This document shows, one piece after another, positions 43,841 through 53,438 of a stretch of DNA of 64,000 nt. The position numbers were made by a program, and so were the translations under genes. Source of the stretch: Clostridia bacterium (lineage in GTDB: Bacteria > Bacillota > Clostridia > TANB77 > CAG-508); assembly GCA_900770385.1 (NCBI GenBank), contig CAAGKK010000041.1:1-64000 (forward strand), written 5' to 3'. Within the stretch, counting starts at the first letter, position 1. Each line of letters opens with the position of its first letter. Below the pieces are notes generated by a model, which was given only the letters and a program-made list of their open reading frames with translations, was not told the origin of the DNA and did not search any database.

Positions 43841-44647
43841 ATGAATACATTAGTAAAAATTATAAAAGAGCATTTTGAATATAGAAAACAAATTACCAAA
43901 ATGGCTAAAGCAGATTTAGTTAAAACTTATAGGGGAGCTGCACTTGGTTGGTCATGGGCAATAATTAAACCAACTGTAACAATATTTGTATATTGGTTTG
44001 CATTTTCAATAGGACTTAGAGCAGCAAGTAATGTTAATGGATATCCATATTTTTTGTGGCTTATATCAGGAGTAATACCATGGTTTTATATTAGTGAAAT
44101 GATTACAGGAGGAACTGATTGTATAAGGAGATATAGTTATTTAGTAACAAAAATGAAGTTTCCTGTGGCCACTATACCTACCTTTGTAAATATATCTAAG
44201 TTGATAATACACATGCTATTAATTTATATAGTAATTATTATTTTCAGATTATTTGGATATGTACCAGATATATATATGTTACAAATACCATTTTATATGT
44301 TATTAACATTTTTGTTTTTAAATGCATGGTCACTATTTTCAGCACCATTAGGAGCAATAAGCAAAGATTATGGAAATCTAGTTAAATCATTTATTACTGC
44401 TGTTTTTTGGCTATCAGGTATAATGTTTGACCCAGCAACAGTTAAGGGAGCAACATTTAAAAAGTTTTTTGCAATTAATCCAGTAACATATCTAGTGAAT
44501 GGTTATAGGGCATGTTTCATTAATAAAACATGGTTTTGGGAAAGCCCTAAAAAATTGATGTACTTTCTTATAATAGTTGTTATCTTATACATTGTTGGAT
44601 TACATGTATATAAAAAATTAAGAAAAGATATACCAGATGTTTTATAA
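43841..44647 (+). CDS. tagG: Teichoic acid/polysaccharide ABC exporter permease TagG
   Basis: The 268-residue ABC-2 type permease has six hydrophobic segments. The N-terminus (ITKMAKADLVKTYRGAALGWSWAIIKPT) and the FAINPVTYLVNGYRACF segment near the end are characteristic of TagG/Wzm exporters. With the ATPase encoded 12 bp downstream it would flip the lipid-linked polymer made by the upstream enzymes. Confidence 0.9.
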   Translation: MNTLVKIIKEHFEYRKQITKMAKADLVKTYRGAALGWSWAIIKPTVTIFVYWFAFSIGLRAASNVNGYPYFLWLISGVIPWFYISEMITGGTDCIRRYSYLVTKMKFPVATIPTFVNISKLIIHMLLIYIVIIIFRLFGYVPDIYMLQIPFYMLLTFLFLNAWSLFSAPLGAISKDYGNLVKSFITAVFWLSGIMFDPATVKGATFKKFFAINPVTYLVNGYRACFINKTWFWESPKKLMYFLIIVVILYIVGLHVYKKLRKDIPDVL

Positions 44648-44659
44648 AGGAGAAAAATA

Positions 44660-45391
44660 ATGTCAGATATAGTAGTAGAATTTAAGAATGTAAATAAAAC
44701 ATATAAATTATATAAGAGCGATAAAAAAAGATTTTTAGGATTAATATTTAAAAACATAAAATATGTCCCTAAAAGAGCTGTTGATAATGTTTCTTTTAAA
44801 ATAAATAAAGGAGAATCAGTAGCATTATTTGGAAAAAATGGTGCAGGAAAATCTACAATATTAAAAATGATTACAGAAGTTGTATTTCCAACTTCAGGCG
44901 AAATACAAATAAATGGTAGAGTTAGTGCACTTTTGGAATTAACTTCTGGATTTGATCCAGAGTTTACAGGCAGAGAAAATATATATTTAAAAGGTCAAAT
45001 ACTAGGAATAAAAAACGAAGAAATCCAAAGACTAGAACCTACAATTATTAAATTTTCTGAGTTGGGAGAATATATCGATCAGCCAGTTAGAACTTATTCT
45101 AGTGGTATGAAAGCAAGGCTTGGATTTTCTATAAATGTAAATATAGAACCAGAAATACTAATTGTAGATGAAGCTTTAAGTGTTGGTGACGAAGAGTTTA
45201 GAAGAAAATGTATAAAGAAAATTAATCATTTATTAGAAAAAGATAATGTTACTTTATTATATGTAACACATGCAACAAGGACAGCAAAAGATTTTTGCAA
45301 AAGAGGAATGGTTATGCAAAATGGAAAACTAATATATGATGGAAACATAGATGAGGCAATGGATATATATAATGCAACTATAAAAGGATAG
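44660..45391 (+). CDS. tagH: Teichoic acid/polysaccharide ABC exporter ATPase TagH
   Basis: The 243-residue ATPase has Walker A FGKNGAGKSTIL, the TagH/Wzt-type VSALLELTSGFDPEFTGRENIYL, the ABC signature YSSGMKARLGFS and Walker B ILIVDEALSVGD. It lacks the extra C-terminal domain of B. subtilis TagH and of carbohydrate-binding Wzt proteins, so it likely does not select chain ends. It pairs with the permease just upstream. Confidence 0.91.
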   Translation: MSDIVVEFKNVNKTYKLYKSDKKRFLGLIFKNIKYVPKRAVDNVSFKINKGESVALFGKNGAGKSTILKMITEVVFPTSGEIQINGRVSALLELTSGFDPEFTGRENIYLKGQILGIKNEEIQRLEPTIIKFSELGEYIDQPVRTYSSGMKARLGFSINVNIEPEILIVDEALSVGDEEFRRKCIKKINHLLEKDNVTLLYVTHATRTAKDFCKRGMVMQNGKLIYDGNIDEAMDIYNATIKG

Positions 45392-45403
45392 GGAGAGATT
45401 CAG

Positions 45404-46648
45404 TTGGAAGAACAAATAGAAGAAGCTATTAAAAAACTAAAAGAATTCAATCAAGAACAAATATTAGAGCTACTAGAATTGTTGAATAAAGATGAAAGAA
45501 AGATAATATCAAAACAGATTTTAGAATTAGATTTTGATAAAATTAATAGTTTATATAAGGAACTTAAAAATAAAGAAAAAATAAATTCAGATAATACAGA
45601 AGCTATAATAGCTGTTAATAAAGATAAATTAGAAACCAGTGAATTAGAAAAATATAATGAATTAGGTAAAAACATAATATGTAATAATCAATATGCTGTT
45701 GTTACTATGTCAGGTGGACAAGGAACAAGATTAGGGTATGATGGACCAAAGGGGACATTTAAAATTGATATAAGGCCAGAATCAAAATATTTGTTTGAAA
45801 TATTAGTAGATAGATTAAAAGAAGCAAATAAAAAATATAATGTAACAATACCTTGGTATATTATGACAAGCACAGAAAATAATGATGATATTGTTGAGTT
45901 TTTTAAATTACATAAATACTTTGGATATCCTAAAGAATCGATAATGTTCTTTGAACAAGGAAATTTACCATTAATAACTGTTGATGGCAAATTAATAATC
46001 GGAAGTAATAAAAAGATAAAAGTTGCAGCAGATGGAAATGGCGGAATATTTCAATCTATGTTTAAAAATTCTGTGTTGGAAGACATGAAAAAAAGAAATA
46101 TAAAATGGATATTTATTGGGTCAATAGATAATGTTTTATTAAAATTAGATGACATAACATTACTAGGACTAGCAGAGGATAGAAAAGTTGAAATTGCAAC
46201 TAAATCTATATTAAAAAATTCACCTGAAGAAAAAGTTGGAGCTATTTGTAAACAAAATGGAAAAATACGAGTAATTGAATATTCTGAAATGTCAGAAGAA
46301 ATGAAGCAAAAGAAAAATGAAGATGGAGAATTAGCTTTTGGTGAATCTCATATAATGTGTAATTTATTTAGTATTAATGCATTAGATAAACTATCTGATA
46401 AACAATTACCATATCATATTGCATTTAAAAAATCTGATTATTTGAATAAAGAGGGAGTAATTGTAAAAGTAGAAACTCCAAACATTTATAAATTTGAAAC
46501 ATTCATATTTGATGCATGGAAATATTTCGATGATATTGCAATTTTAAGAGGAAAAAGAGAAGAAGATTTTGCACCAGTAAAAAATGCAACAGGAATAGAT
46601 AGTCCAGAAACAGCAATAAAGTTGTATGAAGCTTATTATAAAATATAG
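45404..46648 (+). CDS. UDP-N-acetylhexosamine pyrophosphorylase, eukaryotic type (UAP/AGX-like)
   Basis: The 414-residue protein has VTMSGGQGTRLGYDGPKG (from about residue 102), ADGNGGIFQSM, SIDNVLLKLDDITLLG, NSPEEKVGAICKQNGKI and YKFETFIFDAWKYF, each aligned in order with the human/yeast UAP enzyme and unlike bacterial GlmU or GalU. It would make UDP-GlcNAc or a related UDP-sugar from UTP and the sugar 1-phosphate, a precursor for the GT4 domain. An N-terminal helical part of about 80 residues precedes the core. The start is TTG after GGGAGAG. Confidence 0.83.
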   Translation: MEEQIEEAIKKLKEFNQEQILELLELLNKDERKIISKQILELDFDKINSLYKELKNKEKINSDNTEAIIAVNKDKLETSELEKYNELGKNIICNNQYAVVTMSGGQGTRLGYDGPKGTFKIDIRPESKYLFEILVDRLKEANKKYNVTIPWYIMTSTENNDDIVEFFKLHKYFGYPKESIMFFEQGNLPLITVDGKLIIGSNKKIKVAADGNGGIFQSMFKNSVLEDMKKRNIKWIFIGSIDNVLLKLDDITLLGLAEDRKVEIATKSILKNSPEEKVGAICKQNGKIRVIEYSEMSEEMKQKKNEDGELAFGESHIMCNLFSINALDKLSDKQLPYHIAFKKSDYLNKEGVIVKVETPNIYKFETFIFDAWKYFDDIAILRGKREEDFAPVKNATGIDSPETAIKLYEAYYKI

Positions 46649-46672
46649 TAAAATATAAGGAGGAATTTTAAA

Positions 46673-47671
46673 ATGAGTATTTTAGTTACTGGAGGAGCAG
46701 GTTTTATAGGGAGTCATACAGTAGTAGAATTACTAGAAGAAAATGAAGACATAATAATTGTAGATAATTTTATAAACAGTAAACCAGATGTTTTAGACAA
46801 AATAAAAGAAATCACTAAAAAAGATTTTAAGTTTTATGAAGTAGATATGCTAAATGAAGAGAAAATGGAAGAAATATTTAAAGAAAATAATATAGAAGCA
46901 GTAATTCACTTTGCAGGTTTAAAAGCAGTAGGAGAATCTGTTGAGAACCCAATAGAGTATTATCACAACAATATAACAGGTACATTAGTATTATTAAAAT
47001 TAATGAAAAAATACAATTGTAAAAAGATTATATTTAGTTCTTCTGCAACAGTTTATGGAACTCCAAAAGAAGTACCTATTAAAGAAGATTTTCCATTATC
47101 AACAACTAATCCATATGGAAGTACTAAATTAATGATAGAACAAATATTAAGAGATGTATGTGTAGCAGATAAGGAATTTTGTGCAATATTATTAAGATAT
47201 TTTAATCCTATAGGAGCTCATAAAAGTGGTTTATTAGGGGAAAATCCTAACGGAATACCAAACAATTTAATGCCATACATAAATCAAGTAGCTTTAGGAA
47301 AATTAGATCATTTAAATGTATTTGGAAATGATTATCCAACAGTAGATGGAACAGGAGTAAGAGACTATATACATGTTGTAGATTTAGCTAAAGGACATGT
47401 TAAAGCATTGGCAAAGGCAAGAAAAATTACAGGAGCAGAAGCATATAATTTAGGAACAGGAAGAGGATATTCTGTTTTAGAAATAGTAAAAGCTTTTGAA
47501 GATTCAAATAATATAAAAGTAAAATATGAAATAACAGCAAGAAGACCAGGAGATATAGCTGAATGTTATGCAGATCCAACAAAAGCAAAAGAAGAATTAG
47601 GTTGGACAGCAAATAAAACTTTAGATGAAATGTGTAAAGATTCTTGGAATTTTACTAAAAAATCAATTTAA
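46673..47671 (+). CDS. galE: UDP-glucose 4-epimerase GalE
   Basis: The 332-residue short-chain dehydrogenase-like enzyme interconverts UDP-Glc/UDP-Gal (or the GlcNAc/GalNAc pair). NAD-binding VTGGAGFIGSHTVVELLE, SSSATVYGTP with the catalytic Ser, NPYGSTKLMIEQ with the Tyr-x3-Lys pair, and RYFNPIGAHKSG are standard. It follows the UAP-like gene by 24 bp, so it may act on the UDP-sugar it makes for the wall polymer. Confidence 0.94.
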   Translation: MSILVTGGAGFIGSHTVVELLEENEDIIIVDNFINSKPDVLDKIKEITKKDFKFYEVDMLNEEKMEEIFKENNIEAVIHFAGLKAVGESVENPIEYYHNNITGTLVLLKLMKKYNCKKIIFSSSATVYGTPKEVPIKEDFPLSTTNPYGSTKLMIEQILRDVCVADKEFCAILLRYFNPIGAHKSGLLGENPNGIPNNLMPYINQVALGKLDHLNVFGNDYPTVDGTGVRDYIHVVDLAKGHVKALAKARKITGAEAYNLGTGRGYSVLEIVKAFEDSNNIKVKYEITARRPGDIAECYADPTKAKEELGWTANKTLDEMCKDSWNFTKKSI

Positions 47672-47704
47672 TATTATAAATAAATTGAGAAAGGATAATA
47701 ATTA

Positions 47705-48346
47705 ATGAATTTAGCAAACAAATTAACTATATTTAGAATATTATTAGTATTAGTAATGGTTATAATCTCATATATACCAATTAGTGGGAAGTTTTTTGAT
47801 ATAGAAATTAGTATGATAATAATTAATATAATATTTATCATAGCATCAATAACAGACAAGTTGGATGGAACTATTGCTAGAAAAAGAAATCAAATAACAG
47901 ACTTTGGAAAATTTTTAGACCCAATAGCAGATAAAATGTTAGTACTATCTGCTATGTTAATATTAGTAGAAAAAAATTTATTACCAGCATTTATACCAAT
48001 AATAGTATTAATAAGAGAATTTGCCGTATCTGGATATAGATTAATTGCTGTTGAGAAAGATGGAAAAGTTATAGCTGCTAATATATGGGGAAAAATAAAA
48101 ACAGTAACACAAATGGTAGGCATAAGCTTAATGTTTTTAACGAGATTTCCATACTTTGCTTTTCTACATAGAGCATCATCCTTTAAAGAAACATACAATA
48201 ATTCTGCGTATATTTATATGAATGCAGGAGAGTATATTATAAATATTTTGGCAAGTATCATGATAACTATATCAGTAATTGCAACAATAATTTCAGGATG
48301 GAAATATTTAAAAGAAGGAAAAGAATTATTGTTAAAAGATTGTTAG
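47705..48346 (+). CDS. pgsA: CDP-diacylglycerol--glycerol-3-phosphate 3-phosphatidyltransferase PgsA
   Basis: PgsA makes phosphatidylglycerophosphate, the precursor of phosphatidylglycerol. The 213-residue membrane protein starts NLANKLTIFRILLV and has the CDP-alcohol phosphotransferase motif DGTIARKRNQITDFGKFLDP with the four aspartates (D-G-x2-A-R-x8-G-x3-D-x3-D). About 25 extra residues in the loop before the last helix (FKETYNNSAYIYMNAG) are seen in many Clostridia. Confidence 0.93.
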   Translation: MNLANKLTIFRILLVLVMVIISYIPISGKFFDIEISMIIINIIFIIASITDKLDGTIARKRNQITDFGKFLDPIADKMLVLSAMLILVEKNLLPAFIPIIVLIREFAVSGYRLIAVEKDGKVIAANIWGKIKTVTQMVGISLMFLTRFPYFAFLHRASSFKETYNNSAYIYMNAGEYIINILASIMITISVIATIISGWKYLKEGKELLLKDC

Positions 48347-48383
48347 AATAATAAAAAATGAAGAGTTAATATGAGGTTTTTAT

Positions 48384-50379
48384 ATGAACAAAACAAAAGC
48401 AAAGAAAAGAATTGAAGAGCTAAGAAAAGAAACAGCATATCATGCTAAAAAATACTATGATGATGATAATCCAGAAATTAGTGACTTTGAATATGATATG
48501 TTAATGTTAGAATTACGAAATTTAGAAAAAGAGTATCCAGAATTAGTATCTAATGATTCATTAACACAAAAAGTTGGTGGAAATGTAAAAGAAGGATTCA
48601 CTAAAGTTACTCATGAGGTCCCATTACAAAGCTTGCAAGATATTTTCAATTTTGATGATTTATATTCTTTTGATGAGAGAATGAAAGAACAAGCACAAAA
48701 ATATAATAAAGAATTAAAATATGTAGTAGAAACTAAAATTGATGGTCTATCTGCAGCATTAGAATATAAAGATGGTGAATTCGTAAGAGGAGCAACAAGG
48801 GGAAATGGATTAGTTGGCGAAGATGTAACTAAAAACATGCTAACAATTAAAAATATACCTAAAAAACTAAAAGAAAAAATAGATATAACAGTAAGAGGCG
48901 AAGTATTTATTGGCAGTAAGGAGTTCGAAAAACTAAATGAGGAAAGAAGTTTAGAAGAAGAGCCACTTTTTGCAAATGCAAGAAATGCAGCAGCAGGGTC
49001 ACTAAGACAATTAGACAGCAATATTACAGCTAAAAGGCCATTAGATATTTTTATTTTTAATGTACAAAAATCAGATACTATTAAGTTTAATTCACACTAT
49101 GAATCATTATTATATTTAGAAAAAATAGGTTTCAATGTAAATCCAGTAAAAATATTATGCAATACAATAGAAGAAGTTATAAAAGCTATTAATAAAATTG
49201 GAGAAGAAAGAAAAAATTTAAGCTTTGGAATTGATGGAGCAGTAATAAAAGTAGACGATCTAGATTTAAGAGAAAAAATAGGAAGTACTGCAAAAGTTCC
49301 TAAATGGGCAATAGCATATAAGTATCCGCCAGAAAAGAAGGAAACTATTTTAAAAGATATAGTTTGTCAAGTAGGGAGAACACGGAGCAATTACTCCTCT
49401 TGCAATTATTGAGCCTGTTGTTGTTGCAGGATCAACAATATCAAAAACTACACTTCATAATGAAGATTTTATAATAGAAAAAGATTTGAAAATAGGTGAC
49501 CATATATATATTCAAAAAGCAGGAGATGTTATTCCAGAAGTAGTAGGAGTATTAAAAGAAAAAAGAACAGGTAAAGAAAAAAATTTTGAGATGCCTAAAC
49601 AATGTCCTATTTGTGGAGCAGAAGTAATTAGATTAGAAGGCGAATCCGTAAATAGATGTATAGGAATAGAGTGTCCAGCTAAAATGCTTAGAAATATTGT
49701 TCATTTTGTTTCTAGAGAAGCAATGAATATTGATGGATTAGGAGAGTCAATTATACAGCAGTTAATTGATAAAAAACTTATAAATAATATAGCAGATATT
49801 TATTATCTAACATATGATGATATTTCATCATTAAAAAAAGAAGGAACTAAGTTTACAAATAATCTTTTAACTGCAATAGAAGAAAGTAAACATAACGACT
49901 TGGATAGAATAATTTGTTCTTTAGGAATTAGAAATGTAGGCAGTAAACTAGCAAAAGTACTAGCTAAAGAATTCAAAAACATGGATAACCTAATGCAGGC
50001 AAGCTTAATTAGATTAAATAGTATACATGATATTGGTGAAGTAACAGCTAATTATATATATGATTTTTTTAGACAAGAACAAACTATAGATTTAATAAAC
50101 AGACTAAAACAATCAGGTGTAAATATGAACTACTTAAAAGAAGAATCAGGAGATGAAAGATTCTATGGAAAAACATTTGTACTAACAGGTAGTCTAGATA
50201 AATATACAAGAGAAGAAGCTAGTAAAATTATAGAGGATTTTGGAGGAAAAACTTCAAGTTCTGTTTCTAAAAAGACATCATATTTACTTGCTGGCGAAGA
50301 TGCTGGTAGCAAATTAAAGAAAGCGAAAGAGTTGGGCGTAAAAATAATATCAGAAGATGAATTTGATGCAATGATATAA
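48384..50379 (+). pseudogene. ligA: NAD-dependent DNA ligase LigA, frameshifted
   Basis: The N-terminal frame (48384-49412) has the Ia domain, the active-site lysine in VETKIDGLSAALEY, RGEVFIG and the start of the OB-fold. At QVGRT the frame goes out and stops 10 codons later. The rest of the protein (GAITPLAIIEPVVVAGST, the zinc finger CPICG...CIGIECPAK, helix-hairpin-helix and the BRCT domain) continues from 49384 to 50379. Removing one C at 49381-49383 gives a normal 664-residue LigA. The enzyme is essential, so a base-calling error is the most likely reason. Confidence 0.92.
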
Positions 50380-50391
50380 GAGAGGATATTA

Positions 50392-50622
50392 ATGGAAAAT
50401 TATAAATTTAGTGATTTTGAAAAAGATTTAGAAAAAGGTTTTCAAATATATTTAACATTTGTAAATAATAGATACCTTATATATAAAACGAATACCAACT
50501 GTTATACACAAGAATTGGTAGAATATGATGAAAAAAATCCCCAACCAAGAGTAACAATAATAACATATAAAAGATTAAAAGAAATATTTAAATATTCTGA
50601 AGAACTTGAATATAAAATGTAA
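50392..50622 (+). CDS. Small acidic protein of unknown function
   Basis: The 76-residue protein begins ENYKFSDFEKDLEKGFQIYL and is rich in Tyr, Glu and Lys, with a predicted beta-alpha layout and no membrane segment. I do not recognise a family. It starts 12 bp after ligA with GAGAGGATA as ribosome site, so it belongs to the ligA operon. The gene's AT-rich but non-repetitive codon use is like its neighbours, which supports a real gene. Confidence 0.6.
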   Translation: MENYKFSDFEKDLEKGFQIYLTFVNNRYLIYKTNTNCYTQELVEYDEKNPQPRVTIITYKRLKEIFKYSEELEYKM

Positions 50623-50644
50623 ATAAAAAATTTTCTATTATATT

Positions 50645-50673
50645 AAAAGAGCGACTTTATGTCGCTCTTTTGG
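50645..50673. terminator. Bidirectional terminator between ligA operon and rqcH
   Basis: AAAAGAGCGAC (50645-50655) pairs with GTCGCTCTTTT (50661-50671). The rqcH stop is in the hairpin. Confidence 0.85.
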
Positions 50674-52351
50674 GTTCAACCATAATGCTGTTGTATTTAG
50701 AAAAAGTAACAAAACCAGGCCTTGAATTTTTTGGTTTTTTTATAAATTTAATTGTGGTATATTGAACCTCAACTTTAGAAGAATCTTTACATTTAGAATA
50801 ATATGCAGCAATAGATGCACATTTTCTTAATAACTCTTCAGAAATATCAATATTAGTTTTTTTCCTTAATAATACATGGCTACCAGAATTATCTTTTACA
50901 TGAAACCAAATATCTTCTTTATTTGCAACTCTAAAAGTTATAAAGTCATTTTGCTTATTATTTTTTCCAACTAAAACCTCATATCCATCTATATTTAATA
51001 CTAAATAAGAAGATAAAGAATCATTTTTTTTATCTATTTTTTTATTATTTATATCATTTTTATTTAAGATATTTTCTTGTATTTCTAAATATATTTCATC
51101 TATTTCTTTAATAGTTGAAGAAGTATTAAGTGAATAAATAATACTTTCTAAATATTCAATTTCTTTTCTAGTTTGAATTTTTTGTTCAGAGACAATTTTT
51201 AGTGTGTTTTTTAATTTATTATATTTTTTGAAAAATAGTTTAGCATTCATAGAAAGTGAATATTTTTTATCTAATTTTATATCAATTAAATTATTATTAT
51301 CATAATAATTTTCTAAAGAAATGGAATCAATATTTACATTATTATTAAATCTATATAAATTAGAAGTAATAAGCTCACCATACAATTTATACTCATCCAT
51401 TTTATTACAATCTTCTAATTTATTATTTATATTCAATAATTTTTTTTCATATTTTTTTAAAATATTTAAAATAACTTTTAAAATATTTTTTCTATAATTC
51501 TCAAAATTATCATTTTCTTCTTTAAAGGTATAATATGTATCCAAAAAAGTATTAACATCTAAATTTGATATGTTTTCGGATGAAATAAGTACATAATCTT
51601 TTTTGTTATTAAAAAAGTAATATTCACATTTAAAATGCAAAGTGTCTATATTTAATATTAATTTTTGAATATAATTAAAGAAAATTTTTATATCATTAGT
51701 TGAAAAATTCTCATTATTTAAATTTAATGTTGAAACTATATAAGAGGTAAAAACTTTACTAAAACCATAAAATGTACTTGATATAGAATCAATTAAATTT
51801 TTATTAGAATTTGCTACTGTATTTTTAAAATTTTCTAAACTAGTTTCATTAATATTTAATTTTGTTGATGCGGGTAAAGTATAAGGATTAGCAGGTAATA
51901 TGTTTCTATCTGCTGAAATGTGTCTTAGAGAATCTATAATTATATTATCATTATTTACTAAGATTATATTACTATGTTTACCCATAAGCTCAATTATTAA
52001 TTTTTTAGATATTAAATCATTTAGTTCATTATAAGTTTCAAAGTTAATAGTAACAATTCGGTCAAATCCATTAGTTTCAATATCAGTAATTTTAGCACTA
52101 ATTAAATGTTTTCTTAAAAGCATACAAAAAGAACTTGGCGTAATAGGATTTGATTTTTTATTACTGCTTAAATATAAACAACAAAAAGCAGAATTTATAT
52201 TAATATCTAAATTATATTTAGAAGAATTGGAATATATATTAATAACTATTTCATCTTTATTAGGTTGAAAAATTTTGGAAACTTTACCACCAATTAAAAA
52301 TGAATGTAATTCACTAACTGTAGCCTTATTTATAAAACCATCAAAAGCCAT
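50657..52351 (-). CDS. rqcH: Ribosome quality control protein RqcH (NFACT family)
   Basis: RqcH binds stalled 50S subunits and directs tRNA-Ala to add C-terminal alanine tails. The 564-residue protein has NFACT-N (AFDGFINKATVSELHSFLIG, GGKVSKIFQPNKDEIVINIY, PITPSSFCMLLRKHL), a long central coiled coil (about 280-430), and NFACT-R (FRVANKEDIWFHVKDNSGSH, VLLRKKT) near the C-terminus. Older names are fibronectin-binding protein FbpA/YloA. A GGAGA site precedes the start. It is transcribed alone on the minus strand. Confidence 0.92.
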   Translation of the reverse strand: MAFDGFINKATVSELHSFLIGGKVSKIFQPNKDEIVINIYSNSSKYNLDININSAFCCLYLSSNKKSNPITPSSFCMLLRKHLISAKITDIETNGFDRIVTINFETYNELNDLISKKLIIELMGKHSNIILVNNDNIIIDSLRHISADRNILPANPYTLPASTKLNINETSLENFKNTVANSNKNLIDSISSTFYGFSKVFTSYIVSTLNLNNENFSTNDIKIFFNYIQKLILNIDTLHFKCEYYFFNNKKDYVLISSENISNLDVNTFLDTYYTFKEENDNFENYRKNILKVILNILKKYEKKLLNINNKLEDCNKMDEYKLYGELITSNLYRFNNNVNIDSISLENYYDNNNLIDIKLDKKYSLSMNAKLFFKKYNKLKNTLKIVSEQKIQTRKEIEYLESIIYSLNTSSTIKEIDEIYLEIQENILNKNDINNKKIDKKNDSLSSYLVLNIDGYEVLVGKNNKQNDFITFRVANKEDIWFHVKDNSGSHVLLRKKTNIDISEELLRKCASIAAYYSKCKDSSKVEVQYTTIKFIKKPKNSRPGFVTFSKYNSIMVEPKRAT

Positions 52352-52475
52352 TTTTTATCTCCTTTACAAAACTTAATTAAGATTATACAACAATATAGTT
52401 AAATATTCAATAATTGTTTGCAATATAAAAAGTAACAAAAACCTCATAAATAGCCGAAAATATTAGTTTTTTCTA

Positions 52476-52505
52476 TTGACATTTTATGAATTGCTGAATT
52501 ATAAT
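52476..52505 (+). promoter_or_regulatory. Promoter of sigH
   Basis: TTGACA (52476-52481), 18-bp spacer, perfect TATAAT (52500-52505). GTAACAAAA lies upstream at 52432. Confidence 0.7.
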
Positions 52506-52539
52506 ACAGATATAGTTTTTGAAGAAGGATTGTATCATT

Positions 52540-53193
52540 ATGAGTAACATAAGCGCATTTTACACAACAGATAACAATTATAGCATTAAAAGTGACGAAC
52601 AATTAATAGCACTAATTAAATCAGGAGATAAAATTGCAATCGACTTTCTAATTGAAAAATACAAAGATTTAGTAAATAAGAAGGTTGGAAAATATTTTAT
52701 GATTGGTGCTGAAAAAGAAGATATTATTCAAGAAGGAATGATAGGGCTATTTAAAGCAATACAAAGTTTTGATTCTACTAAGCAAAATTCATTTAAGACA
52801 TTTGCAAACTTATGTATAGAAAGGCAACTTATTACAGCTATAAAAACATCAAATAGACAGAAACATATGCCATTAAATTCATATTTATCACTTAGTTCTT
52901 CAGCATATAATAATGAGGAAGATGGAGATACTTCTATGATAGAATTTTTTGATTCACATACAACAGAAGACCCTCTAGAAACTATTACTAAAAAGGAATA
53001 TTATAAAAAAGTAGAAAATACTATAGATAAATCATTAAGTACATTTGAAAAACAGGTATTACAAAGATTTATTAAAGGAGAAAGCTATCTAACAATAGCA
53101 GAACAATTAAATTCTCCAGTAAAATCAGTAGACAACGCAATACAGAGAATAAGAAAAAAAGCTATAAAAGGTATGGCAGAAAATGAATATTAA
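52540..53193 (+). CDS. sigH: RNA polymerase sigma factor SigH (sigma-30)
   Basis: SigH starts transcription of early sporulation and transition-state genes. The 217-residue protein has region 2 (DEQLIALIKSGDKIAIDFLIEKYKDL, EDIIQEGMIGLFKAIQSFD, FKTFANLCIERQLITAIKT) and region 4 with the helix-turn-helix YLTIAEQLNSPVKSVDNAIQRIRKK. An upstream TTG at 52519 would add 7 residues, but GAAGGA (52524-52529) is 10 nt ahead of the ATG at 52540. A 14-bp hairpin follows. Confidence 0.9.
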   Translation: MSNISAFYTTDNNYSIKSDEQLIALIKSGDKIAIDFLIEKYKDLVNKKVGKYFMIGAEKEDIIQEGMIGLFKAIQSFDSTKQNSFKTFANLCIERQLITAIKTSNRQKHMPLNSYLSLSSSAYNNEEDGDTSMIEFFDSHTTEDPLETITKKEYYKKVENTIDKSLSTFEKQVLQRFIKGESYLTIAEQLNSPVKSVDNAIQRIRKKAIKGMAENEY

Positions 53194-53200
53194 TGATTTG

Positions 53201-53234
53201 CTAGAAACAAGAAAAAATAGTTTCTTGTTTCTAG
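53201..53234. terminator. Perfect 14-bp hairpin between sigH and tRNA-Thr
   Basis: CTAGAAACAAGAAA (53201-53214) pairs with TTTCTTGTTTCTAG (53221-53234). No T-run follows; it could be a terminator or an RNA-processing hairpin. Confidence 0.5.
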
Positions 53235-53241
53235 TATAAAT

Positions 53242-53317
53242 GCTTCTATAGCTCAGTAGGTAGAGCACAGCCATGGTAAGGCTGGGGTCGCCGGTTCAAT
53301 TCCGGCTGGAAGCTCCA
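53242..53317 (+). tRNA. tRNA-Thr (anticodon GGT)
   Basis: The 7-bp acceptor stem GCTTCTA/TGGAAGC, D-arm, anticodon stem CAGCC/GGCTG with loop ATGGTAA, the T-arm GCCGG-TTCAATT-CCGGC and an encoded CCA end are all present. The anticodon GGT reads ACC/ACU. It starts 8 bp after the hairpin, has no own promoter that I can recognise and may be processed from the sigH transcript. Confidence 0.95.
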
Positions 53318-53332
53318 TAAAATAAAATTATG

Positions 53333-53360
53333 AAAATCGACTTCTAAAGTCGATTTTTTA
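53333..53360 (+). terminator. Rho-independent terminator after tRNA-Thr
   Basis: AAAATCGACTT (53333-53343) pairs with AAGTCGATTTT (53347-53357), loop CTA, with further T. Confidence 0.8.
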
Positions 53361-53376
53361 TCTACTATAAATTTTC

Positions 53377-53405
53377 TTGCAATAATATTTTATTTCATAT
53401 ATAAT
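53377..53405 (+). promoter_or_regulatory. Promoter of thyA-folA
   Basis: TTGCAA (53377-53382), 17-bp spacer, perfect TATAAT (53400-53405). Confidence 0.7.
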
Positions 53406-53438
53406 GATGTCGAAATATTATAATAGGAGGAAAATTAA

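Noticed and set aside
49370..49412. Programmed frameshift in ligA
   Set aside because: There is no slippery sequence or obvious downstream structure, and the extra base is a plain C.
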